This document shows positions 49,221-59,023 of a stretch of DNA of 64,000 nucleotides, piece after piece. The notes beneath the pieces were generated by a model that saw nothing but the letters and a program-made list of their open reading frames with translations, made no database searches and was not told the DNA's origin. Source of the stretch: Candidatus Zixiibacteriota bacterium (lineage in GTDB: Bacteria > Zixibacteria > MSB-5A5 > GN15 > FEB-12). Positions within the stretch are counted from its first letter, which is position 1; the number at the start of each line of letters is the position of its first letter. Location of the stretch: contig CP070674.1 in the NCBI GenBank assembly GCA_020351995.1, forward strand, positions 319,261-383,260, given 5' to 3'. The position numbers and the translations under genes are program-made.

Positions 49221-52200
49221 ATGAAATCATTTTTCCGATTTTTTGCCGAGCGCCATAAACTGGCAACACTCATTACTATCATGACCATAATGCTTGGTCT
49301 GAGCACTCTTGTGAGTATCAAGCGTGACATTTACCCCCGGGTCGACTTCGGTATGATGACCATTATAACCCGGTACCCCGGCGCCTCGCCGGAGGACGTC
49401 GAACTCAACGTGACCAACAAGATTGAGGAAGAGCTGAAGTCAGTAACTGACATAGATAAGACAACTTCCGTATCGGTTGAGAACGTCTCGGTTATCATAG
49501 TGACTATCGATATTGATGCCAGCGATCAGGATGACGTCAAAAACAAGATTCGTGAGGCAGTTGGCCGCGTAACGGATTTTCCGCCGGAAGTTACCGAGTC
49601 GCCGCGTGTGACTGAACTGAACAGCGGCATAATGGATGTAATCGAAGTTGGTCTGTCGGGAGACGTTCCGTACCGCCAATTGCGAGAAGAGGCCCGGATT
49701 CTGGAAAAGAAACTCAGAAACGTTCCGGGCGTGTCGCGCTTGGAAAAATTCGGCTACCGGGCCAGAGAAATCAAAATCGAAGTATCGCCGGAAGCAGCCA
49801 GAAACTACCAGATACCCCTTCGTGAGATCATCGGGGCTATCCGAGGCCGTAACATTCGAGGGACAACCGGCTCCTTCGAATCCTATACCAGTGAAAAGAA
49901 CCTCGTTACATTGGCCCAATTTCAGGACCCCCTGGAAGTGAGCAACGTGATCGTTCGCTCTACCTTCGATGGACCGGTGATAAAGGTCAGTGACCTGGCC
50001 GCGGTGAGCGATGACTTCGAGGATGAAAGAGTCACCTCCCGGATGAACGGTAAGGAAGCTATTTCGTTTCTCGTCTTCATAAGTGAAACGGCAGATGCTA
50101 TCCGGACTTGCGACGCTGTGAAGGAACTTGTTGCCCGGGAACGTGAGACCCTCGGTGAAGGAATCGAGATCCTGCACGTCAATGACGAGTCTCGATATGT
50201 TCGCGACAGCTTTGATGTCGTCCTTTCCAATGGTTGGATCGGCCTTCTGCTGGTGCTGATTCTGTTGACCATCTTCCTCAACTTTCGAACGGCTTTCTGG
50301 GTGGCACTGGGCATCCCCGTTGCATTGCTCGGGACAATCTTCTTTCTGCCGGTTTTTGGAATGTATCTCGACACCATTACTCTGTCCGGTATGATTCTGG
50401 TCATAGGCATTATTGTGGACGATGCCATTATCATCGCGGAGAACATCGCCCGGCGTCGAGAAAAAGGAGATTCTCCTATGGATGCCGCCGTGGAAGGAAT
50501 CCGCGAGGTGTTCCGTCCGGTCGTCACTACTGTCCTGACCACCTTCCTGGTCTTTGCCCCGATGTTCTTCATGCCCGGTCTCTTCGGCAAATATATCATT
50601 CCTATCCCCCTGGCTATCAGTGTGGCTTTGTTCATTTCCCTCGGAGAGGCCATGGTCGCCCTGCCGGCCCACCTGGTACCGGGACTCAGGCGGCAGGGGT
50701 TAAAATCCGCCGGCAACGGCTGGTTCAAAACCGTGCGAATGAACTTTCAATCGGCGATGACAAAGGTGCTGAGATTCCGTTACCTCCTGGTACCGGTATT
50801 TGTCATAGCCCTGGCGGGCTCTGTGTGGTACGCCGGGAATTATATCAAGTTTGTCCTGTTCCCCTCGGACCAGGCTGATACATTCTACATGTTGATCGAG
50901 CTTCCTACCGGCACGACGCTGGAAGCTACTTCCGACAAAGTTCGAGAGATAGAGGCCATCGTTGCCGATCTGCCTCCGGAAGAACTGGCCTCATTCAACA
51001 CGCGTATCGGCACCAATTACTCCGAGATTTTCGTTATGGCCGAAAGTGAGAACTATGCCGCCCTGCGAGTCCGCCTCACGCCATACTCCGAGCGCTCCCG
51101 AAACGCGAACCAGATAGTCGAGGATCTTCGCCGTAAAACCGACCAGGTGGAGGGCATTGACGAAATTGTCTATGGAACCGAATCCGGAGGTCCACCGGTG
51201 GGCAAACCGGTGAACATACGCCTCGTCGGTTCGGATGACGCTCTGCGCCAAAAACTGACCGACTCAGTCGAGGCTTTCCTGGCGTCGATGTCGGGCGTTA
51301 AAGATATCAGCCGCGACGACAAGCCCGGCAAAGACCAGGTTGAAATCCAGATCAACTATGACAGGCTATCCCGGCTGGGATTGACTGTGGCCGACGTCGC
51401 CCAGAACGTTCGCATCGCTTATGACGGCGAGGTCGTTACCAGCGTTCGTTATGGTGACGAGGAGGTCGATTTCCGAATAATGATGGAGGAAAGGGCCCGC
51501 AGGCGTCTTGACTATCTCACCGAGCTGACCATCCCTAACCGGCAGGGAAGATTGATACCGTTGAGTGAAATAGCCCGGCTGGATCTCGGACCCGGACCAT
51601 CTGATTATCGTCACTATGATGGTGAACGTACGGTTACTATTGAGGCCGATGTCGACGTTGATGTCATAACTCCATTGGAAGTTACGGATGCCGTTTTTGA
51701 ACAGTTCGATGTAGATCGTGATTGGCCCGGCATGCAAATTGGTATTGGCGGCGAAGCCTTCGAGACCGAGGAATCCATGGCCGGCCTTTTCAGAACTTTC
51801 CTTATCGCAGTCATTGCCATCTACTTCCTTCTGGTGATTCTGTTCAACTCGTTCACACAGCCGTTCTTGGTCATGGTAGCGATTCCTTTCGGGATAACGG
51901 GAGTGATCGTTGCTTTCGGATTACACGGAGAGCCGTTCAGCTTCCTGGCTATCCTGGGGATAATCGGTTTGTCCGGCGTTGTGGTGAACGATTCGCTGGT
52001 AATGGTCAGTCATATCAACGATCTGAAACAGCAGCGAAAAGATGTCAGTATCCGCGACATAGTGGCCGAGGGAACCGCCGATCGATTGCGGGCGGTAATA
52101 TTGACCACGCTCACCACCGTCGTCGCTCTTTTACCTCTGGCTTACGGAATTGGCGGCACGGCGGTGTTCATGGCTCCCATGGCCCTTTCACTTGGTTGGG

Positions 52201-52301
52201 GATTGTTTTTTGCCACACCTCTAACGCTGATACTGGTCCCTTGTCTTTATGTAATCGGGCAAGATGTGGGCGGGTTATTCAAAAGAGGAGATAAATGCTG
52301 A
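49221..52301 (+). CDS. RND-family efflux transporter
   Basis: A 1026-residue inner-membrane pump with the AcrB/HAE1 plan: membrane segment 1 near residue 15-33 (LATLITIMTIMLGLSTLVSI), the large periplasmic porter region, a block of segments with the proton-relay Asp pair in GMILVIGIIVDDAIIIAENIARRREKG, a second porter region and a final block ending LFFATPLTLILVPCLYVIG. FDVVLSNGWIGLLLVLILLTIFLNFRTAFW marks the first block. It has the proper length and both repeats. ATG 49221 (GTG 49218 alternative) follows GAGAAACG. No periplasmic adaptor (HlyD/MFP) gene is present in the operon, which is unusual. Substrates are unknown. Confidence 0.93.
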   Translation: MKSFFRFFAERHKLATLITIMTIMLGLSTLVSIKRDIYPRVDFGMMTIITRYPGASPEDVELNVTNKIEEELKSVTDIDKTTSVSVENVSVIIVTIDIDASDQDDVKNKIREAVGRVTDFPPEVTESPRVTELNSGIMDVIEVGLSGDVPYRQLREEARILEKKLRNVPGVSRLEKFGYRAREIKIEVSPEAARNYQIPLREIIGAIRGRNIRGTTGSFESYTSEKNLVTLAQFQDPLEVSNVIVRSTFDGPVIKVSDLAAVSDDFEDERVTSRMNGKEAISFLVFISETADAIRTCDAVKELVARERETLGEGIEILHVNDESRYVRDSFDVVLSNGWIGLLLVLILLTIFLNFRTAFWVALGIPVALLGTIFFLPVFGMYLDTITLSGMILVIGIIVDDAIIIAENIARRREKGDSPMDAAVEGIREVFRPVVTTVLTTFLVFAPMFFMPGLFGKYIIPIPLAISVALFISLGEAMVALPAHLVPGLRRQGLKSAGNGWFKTVRMNFQSAMTKVLRFRYLLVPVFVIALAGSVWYAGNYIKFVLFPSDQADTFYMLIELPTGTTLEATSDKVREIEAIVADLPPEELASFNTRIGTNYSEIFVMAESENYAALRVRLTPYSERSRNANQIVEDLRRKTDQVEGIDEIVYGTESGGPPVGKPVNIRLVGSDDALRQKLTDSVEAFLASMSGVKDISRDDKPGKDQVEIQINYDRLSRLGLTVADVAQNVRIAYDGEVVTSVRYGDEEVDFRIMMEERARRRLDYLTELTIPNRQGRLIPLSEIARLDLGPGPSDYRHYDGERTVTIEADVDVDVITPLEVTDAVFEQFDVDRDWPGMQIGIGGEAFETEESMAGLFRTFLIAVIAIYFLLVILFNSFTQPFLVMVAIPFGITGVIVAFGLHGEPFSFLAILGIIGLSGVVVNDSLVMVSHINDLKQQRKDVSIRDIVAEGTADRLRAVILTTLTTVVALLPLAYGIGGTAVFMAPMALSLGWGLFFATPLTLILVPCLYVIGQDVGGLFKRGDKC

Positions 52302-52484
52302 ATTTACATAGTAGGGACGGTAATCGAGACTCTTCGTGGGTCCGGGTGCTTCGGCACGATTCATTGAAGTCACACGCCGACGAGTCATACGACCGATCAA
52401 ACGCACGCTGTTGATGGCTTTATAAATAATATAAAGCGGGCATGGATGGTACCGGGTAATCCGGCTGGCGTGAATCAATTATCC

Positions 52485-52512
52485 TTGACTTTTGTTATAA
52501 TATTTGTAATTT
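52485..52512 (+). promoter_or_regulatory. Possible heat-shock operon promoter
   Basis: TTGACT (52485-52490), a 16-base spacer and TAATTT (52507-52512); a perfect TATAAT at 52496-52501 has no good -35 at the usual spacing. Either start falls in or beside the CIRCE element, as expected for HrcA control. The gap upstream of this site (52302-52484) shows nothing else. Confidence 0.45.
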
Positions 52513-52513
52513 A

Positions 52514-52540
52514 TTAGCACTCTGCCAGTGGTGCTGCCAA
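52514..52540 (+). promoter_or_regulatory. CIRCE operator (HrcA binding site)
   Basis: The left arm TTAGCACTC (52514-52522) is perfect. After exactly nine bases the right arm TGCTGCCAA (52532-52540) matches GAGTGCTAA at five of nine, with TGC and the final AA aligned. It lies about 30 bases before hrcA ATG 52569. This is the known HrcA target, here with a degenerate right half, implying autoregulation of the operon. Confidence 0.75.
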
Positions 52541-52568
52541 AATGGCAGGTCATGTCAAGGGTGAAGCG

Positions 52569-53615
52569 ATGGCTTTTGAAAACCTGACAAAACGCGAAAG
52601 AGAAATTCTCGCCAACCTCATCGATTACTATGTGGCTACCGCCGATCCGGTGGGTTCACGGGTCATTGCCAACAAGTATCGTATGGGTATATCCTCAGCC
52701 ACTATCCGAAACACACTTCAGGACCTCGAGGAGTTGGGGCTGGTGAAACAGCCGCACACCTCAGCTGGACGCGTTCCGACCGATTTGGGTTATCGCGTGT
52801 ATGTTGATTTTCTGCTCAAGCCCGAAAATCTTACCGATGACGAAAAGCAGTTCATCAAAAACTCCATTATCAAAGAAGGTCGGGGTATCAATGAGATCCT
52901 CGGTCAGACCTGTCGGGTATTGGGCGACATTACCAACCAGTTGGGGGTATCAATAGCTCCCCGCTTTGAGCAGGGTGTTCTGAGGGCCATCAGCCTCATT
53001 CCGATAACCGGCGAGCGGCTTATGGTGATCGTTGTCGTTCAGTCCGGACTGGCTCGCAGTGTCATCATCGAGATTGAAGCGGACATACCTGATAAGGTGC
53101 GCAGGGAAGTCGAGGTTGTATTGAACGAACGGCTTGCCGGGCTGACGCTGGGCGAAATACGAGACACTATTTCAAAGCGGTTGGCCGACGTCTCAGGTCA
53201 CGGGAAACTGATTAAGCTTATCATTGACTCCAAGGACCGCATCTGGACCGAGGGACGCTCTGAGGATATCCATATTTCCGGCGCAGACCATCTGGTTCAA
53301 CAACCCGAATTTGCTGACCTGCGCAAGGTTTCCGACTTGATAAAGATCTTAGAGGATGGGAAAGTCCTTTCGGATTTCCTCACTCAGGCGGTCGAGGAAG
53401 GGCTGATTATTACGATTGGCAAAGAGAACAAGTTTAATCAGATAATGAACTGTTCTCTGGTGACATCGAGCTATCGTGTGGGAAAGGTCTCCGGCACCAT
53501 CGGCATTATCGGCCCTACCCGCATGGCATATAGCAAGCTCGTGTCGGTGGTGGAATATACTGCTCGAACGATCAGCGAGGTTCTTTCCGGAATAGATAAG
53601 CACAGGAAAAAGTAG
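52569..53615 (+). CDS. hrcA: Heat-inducible transcription repressor HrcA
   Basis: A 348-residue HrcA. The winged-helix N-terminus reads LTKREREILANLIDYYVATADPVGS, then the recognition part RMGISSATIRNTLQDLEELGLV and KQPHTSAGRVPTDLGYRVYVDFLL, all diagnostic; the C-terminal domain ends TMRMAYSK-like with VSVVEYTARTISEVLSGI. ATG 52569 is preferred (AAGGGTG upstream) over ATG 52542. HrcA binds the CIRCE element just upstream and represses grpE-dnaK-dnaJ; GroEL acts as its corepressor in other bacteria. Confidence 0.97.
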   Translation: MAFENLTKREREILANLIDYYVATADPVGSRVIANKYRMGISSATIRNTLQDLEELGLVKQPHTSAGRVPTDLGYRVYVDFLLKPENLTDDEKQFIKNSIIKEGRGINEILGQTCRVLGDITNQLGVSIAPRFEQGVLRAISLIPITGERLMVIVVVQSGLARSVIIEIEADIPDKVRREVEVVLNERLAGLTLGEIRDTISKRLADVSGHGKLIKLIIDSKDRIWTEGRSEDIHISGADHLVQQPEFADLRKVSDLIKILEDGKVLSDFLTQAVEEGLIITIGKENKFNQIMNCSLVTSSYRVGKVSGTIGIIGPTRMAYSKLVSVVEYTARTISEVLSGIDKHRKK

Positions 53616-53618
53616 GGT

Positions 53619-54212
53619 ATGAGAAAGAAGCACAAGAGCGAACCTGAAGCAGAAAAAGTCATACCGGTGGAAGACAAGGCCGGAGAGGATCAACCTGTTA
53701 CCGAACAGGTTCAGGATGGCGGGCCCACCGAAGAAACTAAGGAGCTCTGCGCGGAAGACAGGCTCAGAATAGAGATCAAAGAGCTGGAGGACAAACTACT
53801 TCGTACGGCAGCGGAGTTCGAGAATTATAAGAAGCGGGTAGCCCGTCAATATGAGGACGTTGTACGTTCCGCCAATGACTCAATTATAACTGAACTGTTG
53901 GATATAGTGGACAATTTCGAGCGGGCGCTCAATCACGATCACGAGAACACCGACCTGGAATCCTTCCGAAAAGGCACCGAGCTGATTTTTACTCAGATGA
54001 TGAATCTGCTCAAGAAGTATGATATTGAACCCATTGACGCGGTTGGGCAACCTTTTGACCCAAACATCCACGATGCCATGCTGCAAATAGACACCGATGA
54101 GTACGATGAGGGTATCGTTGCGCTGGAGATGGCAAAGGGATATCGTCAGGGACAGCGTGTCATCCGTCACAGCCGGGTTGGTGTCAGTACAGGAAAGAAA
54201 AAAGAAGATTGA
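53619..54212 (+). CDS. grpE: Nucleotide exchange factor GrpE
   Basis: GrpE, which swaps ADP for ATP on DnaK. 197 residues: an acidic, disordered N-terminus (about 1-45), a coiled coil (RLRIEIKELEDKLLRTAAEFENYKKR), the four-helix region around LDIVDNFERALNH, and the C-terminal beta domain QPFDPNIHDAMLQIDTDEYDEG with VIRHSRVGVS. The gene starts 3 bases after the hrcA stop. The standard order hrcA-grpE-dnaK-dnaJ is kept. Confidence 0.96.
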   Translation: MRKKHKSEPEAEKVIPVEDKAGEDQPVTEQVQDGGPTEETKELCAEDRLRIEIKELEDKLLRTAAEFENYKKRVARQYEDVVRSANDSIITELLDIVDNFERALNHDHENTDLESFRKGTELIFTQMMNLLKKYDIEPIDAVGQPFDPNIHDAMLQIDTDEYDEGIVALEMAKGYRQGQRVIRHSRVGVSTGKKKED

Positions 54213-54237
54213 TCTATAAAGAAGGAGTATAGAACAA

Positions 54238-56181
54238 ATGGGAAAAGTTATCGGAATTGACCTGGGGACCACGAACTCGTGCGTGGCGATTCTCGAGGGA
54301 AAGGACGCTGCTGTTATCCCAAACCAGGAAGGTTCTCGCACCACTCCATCGGTGGTGGCTTTTACCAAGGATGGCGAGCGACTGGTGGGGGCCGCGGCCA
54401 AACGTCAGGCCGTCACCAATCCGGAAAATACCGTTTTCTCAGTCAAGCGATTCATGGGGCGACTGCACAGCGAAGTAGGTAGCGAGGAAAAGTTGGTTCC
54501 ATATAAGGTTACGGAAAATGAGAAGGGCGCCGTTTTGATCGAAGCTGGTGGGAAAACCTATCCACCACCGGAAATCTCGGCTATGATTTTACAGGGCCTC
54601 AAAAAGGCGGCCGAAAGCTACCTGGGACAGGAGGTTACCCAGGCTGTCATAACTGTACCGGCCTACTTCAATGATTCTCAGCGTCAGGCTACCAAGGACG
54701 CCGGACGTATCGCCGGTCTTGAGGTACTGCGCATAATCAACGAGCCGACGGCTGCCTCGCTGGCCTATGGTCTTCAGAAAAAAGAAAATCAGAAGATCGC
54801 CGTTTTTGACCTCGGTGGCGGAACTTTCGATATCTCGATTCTGGAAATCGGCGACGGTGTGTTCGAGGTTCGCTCTACTAACGGTGACACTCACCTGGGC
54901 GGTGATGATTTCGATCAGACCGTGATTGACTGGATGGCTGAGGAGTTTCTTAAGAGTCAGGGTATCGACCTGCGAAAAGACCGGATGGCCCTTCAGCGTC
55001 TGAAGGAAGCGGCTGAAAAGGCCAAGATTGAGCTGTCGTCGACCCTTCAGACAAACATCAACCTGCCGTTCATAACTGCGGATCAGTCGGGTCCAAAGCA
55101 CCTCGACTTGACACTCAGCCGTTCGAAGTTCGAGCAGTTGACTGATCATCTCATTCAGCGTACCGTTCAGCCCTGCAAATCAGCGCTTTCCGATGCCAGG
55201 CTGTCCGCTTCGGAAATCGATGAGGTGGTTCTGGTAGGTGGTATGACGCGCATGCCGAAGGTAATCGAGGTTGTAAAAGAGATTTTTGGGCGCGATCCGC
55301 ATAAGGGCGTCAATCCGGATGAAGTTGTTGCTGTCGGGGCCGCCATCCAGGGCGGAGTGCTGGCGGGCGATATGAAGGATATCGTACTCCTTGATGTGAC
55401 GCCACTGTCGTTGGGGATTGAAACCCTCGGTGGCGTTATGACGACCCTAATTGAACGCAATACAACCATTCCAACCAAAAAGTCCCAGATCTTCTCCACT
55501 GCCGCCGACAACCAGCCGGCGGTTTCAATCCATGTTCTTCAGGGCGAGCGCAAGATGGCCATTGATAATCGGACGCTGGGGAAGTTCGACCTGGTGGGAA
55601 TCCCTCCGGCTCCGCGCGGCATTCCGCAGATCGAAGTGTCGTTTGACATTGATGCCAACGGCATCGTGCATGTCCATGCCAAAGATATGGCTACGGGTAA
55701 AGAGCAATCAATCCGCATAGAAGTATCATCGGGTCTGTCCGAACAGGAAATTGACCGGATGGTTCAGGACGCTGATAAATTCTCTGAAGAGGACAAGAAA
55801 AAAGCGGACTTGATTCAGGCGCGGAACGAAGCCGATCACCTTGTTTATACAACCGAGAAAACTCTCAAGGAGCTTGGTGATAAAGTGTCCGACGATGAGA
55901 AAAAGAAAGTCGAGGATGCTATCGCAAAGGTGAAAGAGGCAATCTCGAGTGACTCGGTAGAGACAATCAATAAAGCCAAGGAAGAATTGATGCAGTCGTC
56001 TCACAAGATAGCGGAAGAACTGTACAAGCAGGCTCAGGCTCAACAGGCTGCGGGCCAGGCTGCGGGAGACGCGGCCGGGGCGGGACCAACAGGCGGTGAC
56101 GAGCAGGCCGGTGACGATTCTGACAAAGGCGACGGAGCTGTAGACGCCGATTTTGAGGTTGTGGATGACGACAAGACCTGA
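54238..56181 (+). CDS. dnaK: Chaperone DnaK (Hsp70)
   Basis: The Hsp70 chaperone, 647 residues, full length. The ATPase starts [20 protein letters not shown] and has [54 protein letters not shown] and [13 protein letters not shown]. The linker and substrate domain have [20 protein letters not shown] and [24 protein letters not shown]. The end is a Gln/Ala/Gly-rich linker plus an acidic tail ([12 protein letters not shown]), close to the usual EEVD-less bacterial ending. GAAGGAG precedes ATG 54238. It works with GrpE and DnaJ encoded on both sides. Confidence 0.98.
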   Translation: MGKVIGIDLGTTNSCVAILEGKDAAVIPNQEGSRTTPSVVAFTKDGERLVGAAAKRQAVTNPENTVFSVKRFMGRLHSEVGSEEKLVPYKVTENEKGAVLIEAGGKTYPPPEISAMILQGLKKAAESYLGQEVTQAVITVPAYFNDSQRQATKDAGRIAGLEVLRIINEPTAASLAYGLQKKENQKIAVFDLGGGTFDISILEIGDGVFEVRSTNGDTHLGGDDFDQTVIDWMAEEFLKSQGIDLRKDRMALQRLKEAAEKAKIELSSTLQTNINLPFITADQSGPKHLDLTLSRSKFEQLTDHLIQRTVQPCKSALSDARLSASEIDEVVLVGGMTRMPKVIEVVKEIFGRDPHKGVNPDEVVAVGAAIQGGVLAGDMKDIVLLDVTPLSLGIETLGGVMTTLIERNTTIPTKKSQIFSTAADNQPAVSIHVLQGERKMAIDNRTLGKFDLVGIPPAPRGIPQIEVSFDIDANGIVHVHAKDMATGKEQSIRIEVSSGLSEQEIDRMVQDADKFSEEDKKKADLIQARNEADHLVYTTEKTLKELGDKVSDDEKKKVEDAIAKVKEAISSDSVETINKAKEELMQSSHKIAEELYKQAQAQQAAGQAAGDAAGAGPTGGDEQAGDDSDKGDGAVDADFEVVDDDKT

Positions 56182-56192
56182 TAAAGGTAATC

Positions 56193-57350
56193 ATGGCTAA
56201 ACCAGATTACTACGAGATACTCGGTGTAGATCGTGGCGCCGGCGAGAGTGAGGTCAAATCCGCTTATCGCAAACTGGCCATGAAATATCATCCCGACCGT
56301 AACCCAGGGGACAAACAGGCCGAGGATAATTTCAAGGAGGCTACCGAGGCTTACGAAGTTCTAAAGGACCCGCAGAAGCGCCAAGCTTATGACCAGTTTG
56401 GCCATGCTGGCCTGGGCCAGGGGGCCGGCTTTGGCGGTGGTTTCGGCGGCTTTGAAGGGTTTGACCTCGGTGACGCGCTACGGGCCTTCATGCGTGACTT
56501 TGGCGGAGGCTCCATTTTCGATGATTTCTTCGGCATGGGCACCGGTGGCCGGCGTCGTCAGAACAAGGGGGAAGATCTTCGTATTCGAATTCCCTTGACT
56601 CTCGAAGAAATCGCGACCGGGGTGGATAAATCTGTAAAGGTCAAAAGGCTTGTTGGTTGCGAGACATGCGGTGGTTCCGGCGTTGCCGCAGGGTCTTCCA
56701 AGAAGACATGTCCCCAGTGCAAGGGAGCCGGCCAGGTTCGAACCATCTCAAGAACATTTCTTGGTACTGTACAGCAGGTAACAACGTGTAACATGTGTCG
56801 CGGGGCGGGCGAGATTATCGCCGATGCCTGCCAGACCTGCCGGGGGGAAGGCAGGATACGCGGAACCTCGACGGTCTCTATTCACATACCGGCCGGTGTC
56901 TCAAGCGGAAACTACATGACGGTTGAGAGTATGGGAAATGTTGCCCCCAACAACGGGCAGCCGGGCGATCTGTTTACTGTCTTTGAGGAAAAGGAGCACG
57001 AGCATTTTACCAGACATGGTGACAATATCGTGTGTGAACTGCCTGTGTCGTTTACTACCGCCACCCTGGGTGGCACTGTCTCGGTTCCCACTCTGAACGG
57101 CCACGCCAAAATCAAGATTCCATCGGGCACACAACCCGGTAAGGTCCTCAAAATGCGCGGTCAGGGGATACCTCACCTTCATTCGTCCGGTAAAGGTGAC
57201 CAGCTCGTTCGGGTTGTCGTGTGGGTACCGACCAAACTCAGCAGCGAGGACAAGCAGCTTCTGGAAAAACTGTCACAATCTGAGTCTCTAAAACCTCCGC
57301 CGGCCAACAAGTCTTTCTTTGAGAAGCTCAGAGAAACACTGGGGGTATAG
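56193..57350 (+). CDS. dnaJ: Chaperone DnaJ
   Basis: A type-I DnaJ, 385 residues. The J domain begins [23 protein letters not shown] and has the HPD that triggers DnaK ATPase in [10 protein letters not shown] Gly/Phe-rich linker follows, then four zinc CxxCxGxG repeats: [24 protein letters not shown] and CQTCRGEG. The substrate-binding domains come next and the protein ends [12 protein letters not shown]. Its start lies 11 bases after dnaK. The last base overlaps the GTG start of prmA. Confidence 0.97.
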   Translation: MAKPDYYEILGVDRGAGESEVKSAYRKLAMKYHPDRNPGDKQAEDNFKEATEAYEVLKDPQKRQAYDQFGHAGLGQGAGFGGGFGGFEGFDLGDALRAFMRDFGGGSIFDDFFGMGTGGRRRQNKGEDLRIRIPLTLEEIATGVDKSVKVKRLVGCETCGGSGVAAGSSKKTCPQCKGAGQVRTISRTFLGTVQQVTTCNMCRGAGEIIADACQTCRGEGRIRGTSTVSIHIPAGVSSGNYMTVESMGNVAPNNGQPGDLFTVFEEKEHEHFTRHGDNIVCELPVSFTTATLGGTVSVPTLNGHAKIKIPSGTQPGKVLKMRGQGIPHLHSSGKGDQLVRVVVWVPTKLSSEDKQLLEKLSQSESLKPPPANKSFFEKLRETLGV

Positions 57351-58243
57351 TGGCCTCGCCGGGGAATCCCCACTCTTATATCGAGGTCAGGGTGGAGGTG
57401 CCTCGAAATCTTTCCGATGCTGTCTGCAATTTCATTATCGAGAATATCTGTTCCGGTCTGGTGCTTGATGAGGAAGATGGCAGCGATATTGTCGGAATAA
57501 AATTCTATCTCCCTGAAAATGCCCGCAACGACTACGACCAGAAACTGTCCACCTATCTGTCCAGCTTGATAAGTATGGGCGAGAGCCTGTCCACGATCCC
57601 GCCGATTGTCGAAAAAGCTGTCAGGAGTGTCGAGTGGGAACAGGAATACAGGGATTCAATCCAGGCTGTCGTTGTCGCCGGTGATGTGTCGGTCAGGCCG
57701 CCGTGGAAGGAAATGCCCGGCAGCACCCGCCATGACATAATTATCGAACCCAAAATGGCATTCGGAACCGGGAGCCACGAGTCAACGCGGGGGTGTATAG
57801 CGGCTGTCCGGAAATGGTTCAGGCCGGATATGCGTTTTTTGGATCTGGGCTGTGGATCAGGTATACTTTGCATACTGGCGGATAAAATGGGAGCCGGTTA
57901 CATAAAGGCTGTCGACTACGATCAGTTAGCCATTGAAAATTGCGGTGAAAATTTTATCGTCAACCAGATTGGAGCCGCTCATGATATCGTTCACGGCTCG
58001 ATCGACAGCTGTCAGAATGACCGCGCTTACGATTTTGTTTGCGCCAATATAATCAAGAGCACTATCCTGGACATGCTTGACGATCTCAAACGTCTTACAA
58101 AGCCTGGCGGGTATCTGGTTCTGGCCGGGCTGCTTGAACAGGACGAGATGGAGGTGTCGGAGAAATTGCTGAAGCTGGGTCTTGACAGCTTCGAGGTTTT
58201 TGAGGACAACGAATGGCGAACCTTCGTTGTTAGAGGGGTATGA
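57350..58243 (+). CDS. prmA: Ribosomal protein L11 methyltransferase
   Basis: A 297-residue PrmA, which trimethylates ribosomal protein L11. The N-terminal substrate-recognition region has SYIEVRVEVPRNLSD and VEWEQEYRDSIQAV; the SAM domain has EPKMAFGTGSHESTRGCIAAV, motif I FLDLGCGSGILCILADKMG (about 163), AVDYDQLAIENCGEN and YDFVCANIIKS. It starts at GTG 57350, overlapping the dnaJ stop by one base, and overlaps rsmE by four. The dnaJ-prmA-rsmE order is well known from Firmicutes and others. Confidence 0.95.
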   Translation: MASPGNPHSYIEVRVEVPRNLSDAVCNFIIENICSGLVLDEEDGSDIVGIKFYLPENARNDYDQKLSTYLSSLISMGESLSTIPPIVEKAVRSVEWEQEYRDSIQAVVVAGDVSVRPPWKEMPGSTRHDIIIEPKMAFGTGSHESTRGCIAAVRKWFRPDMRFLDLGCGSGILCILADKMGAGYIKAVDYDQLAIENCGENFIVNQIGAAHDIVHGSIDSCQNDRAYDFVCANIIKSTILDMLDDLKRLTKPGGYLVLAGLLEQDEMEVSEKLLKLGLDSFEVFEDNEWRTFVVRGV

Positions 58244-58995
58244 GTGTGAACGCACCGATCTTTTTTGCTGAAGCTTCAAGCATCAGCGATAACAGCATCA
58301 GATTATCGAAAACCGAGAGTCATCATGCCTCACGCGTCCTCAGGTTGAAAGTCGGTGATATAGCCGTTGTCGTGGACGGGCTGGGCAATGCCTACCGTGG
58401 AGAGATGACGAAGGTGCCTCGCAGCGGCCAGGTGGAGATGAGAATCCACAGCCACACCCGCAATTACGGAGAGCCCAACGTTATTCTGTCTCTGGCCAGC
58501 GGGCTCTCGGCGGGACATAAATTCGATCACGTTATCGAGAAAGGTACTGAGCTGGGCGTCAAGCGCTTTGTTCCGCTTATCACGGAGAAGGCGAAAGTGA
58601 AGATGGATGACCCCAAGCGTACCCGAAGCCGCCTTAACCGATATGAAAAGGTGGCTTTGGCCGCGATGAAGCAATGTCGGCGTTCCTACCGCCCGGATAT
58701 ATCAGCCCCGATACTTTTCACCGATTACCTGAACGAAATTGACCCGGACTCGGTGAATCTTCTCTTTCACCCCGGATCACAGTCAAAGCCTCTTGATGAG
58801 ATCACATTGCCGGCCGGACCGAAGCGGGTCAACCTCATGGTCGGTTCCGAATCAGGGTTCAGTGCCGATGAGGTCGATCTCGCTCGATCCAGGGGGATTA
58901 CCATTGCGTCACTGGGCAAACGAATCCTGCGCGCTGAGACGGCCGGTCCGGTGGTCTGCGCCCTAATCATGGGCAAACTGGGTGAATTGAGATAA
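58240..58995 (+). CDS. rsmE: 16S rRNA m3U1498 methyltransferase
   Basis: RsmE, a SPOUT-class methyltransferase that makes N3-methyl-U1498 in 16S rRNA. 251 residues. A PUA-like N-terminal part (ESHHASRVLRLKVGDIAVVVDG) is followed by the knot domain: LASGLSAGHKFDHVIEKGTELGVKRFVPLITEKAKVK, AAMKQCRRSYRPDISAP, LMVGSESGFSADEVDLAR and SLGKRILRAETAGPVVCALI. The start ATG 58240 overlaps prmA. It is the last gene of the heat-shock operon; no terminator is evident. Confidence 0.95.
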   Translation: MSVNAPIFFAEASSISDNSIRLSKTESHHASRVLRLKVGDIAVVVDGLGNAYRGEMTKVPRSGQVEMRIHSHTRNYGEPNVILSLASGLSAGHKFDHVIEKGTELGVKRFVPLITEKAKVKMDDPKRTRSRLNRYEKVALAAMKQCRRSYRPDISAPILFTDYLNEIDPDSVNLLFHPGSQSKPLDEITLPAGPKRVNLMVGSESGFSADEVDLARSRGITIASLGKRILRAETAGPVVCALIMGKLGELR

Positions 58996-59023
58996 TCCAG
59001 AATCTGCCGATAATAATCATGAT

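Noticed and set aside
49440-50672. 410-codon open frame antisense to the RND pump gene
   Set aside because: It lies wholly inside a well-supported gene, its product has no family features, and long antisense frames are expected opposite such codon use.
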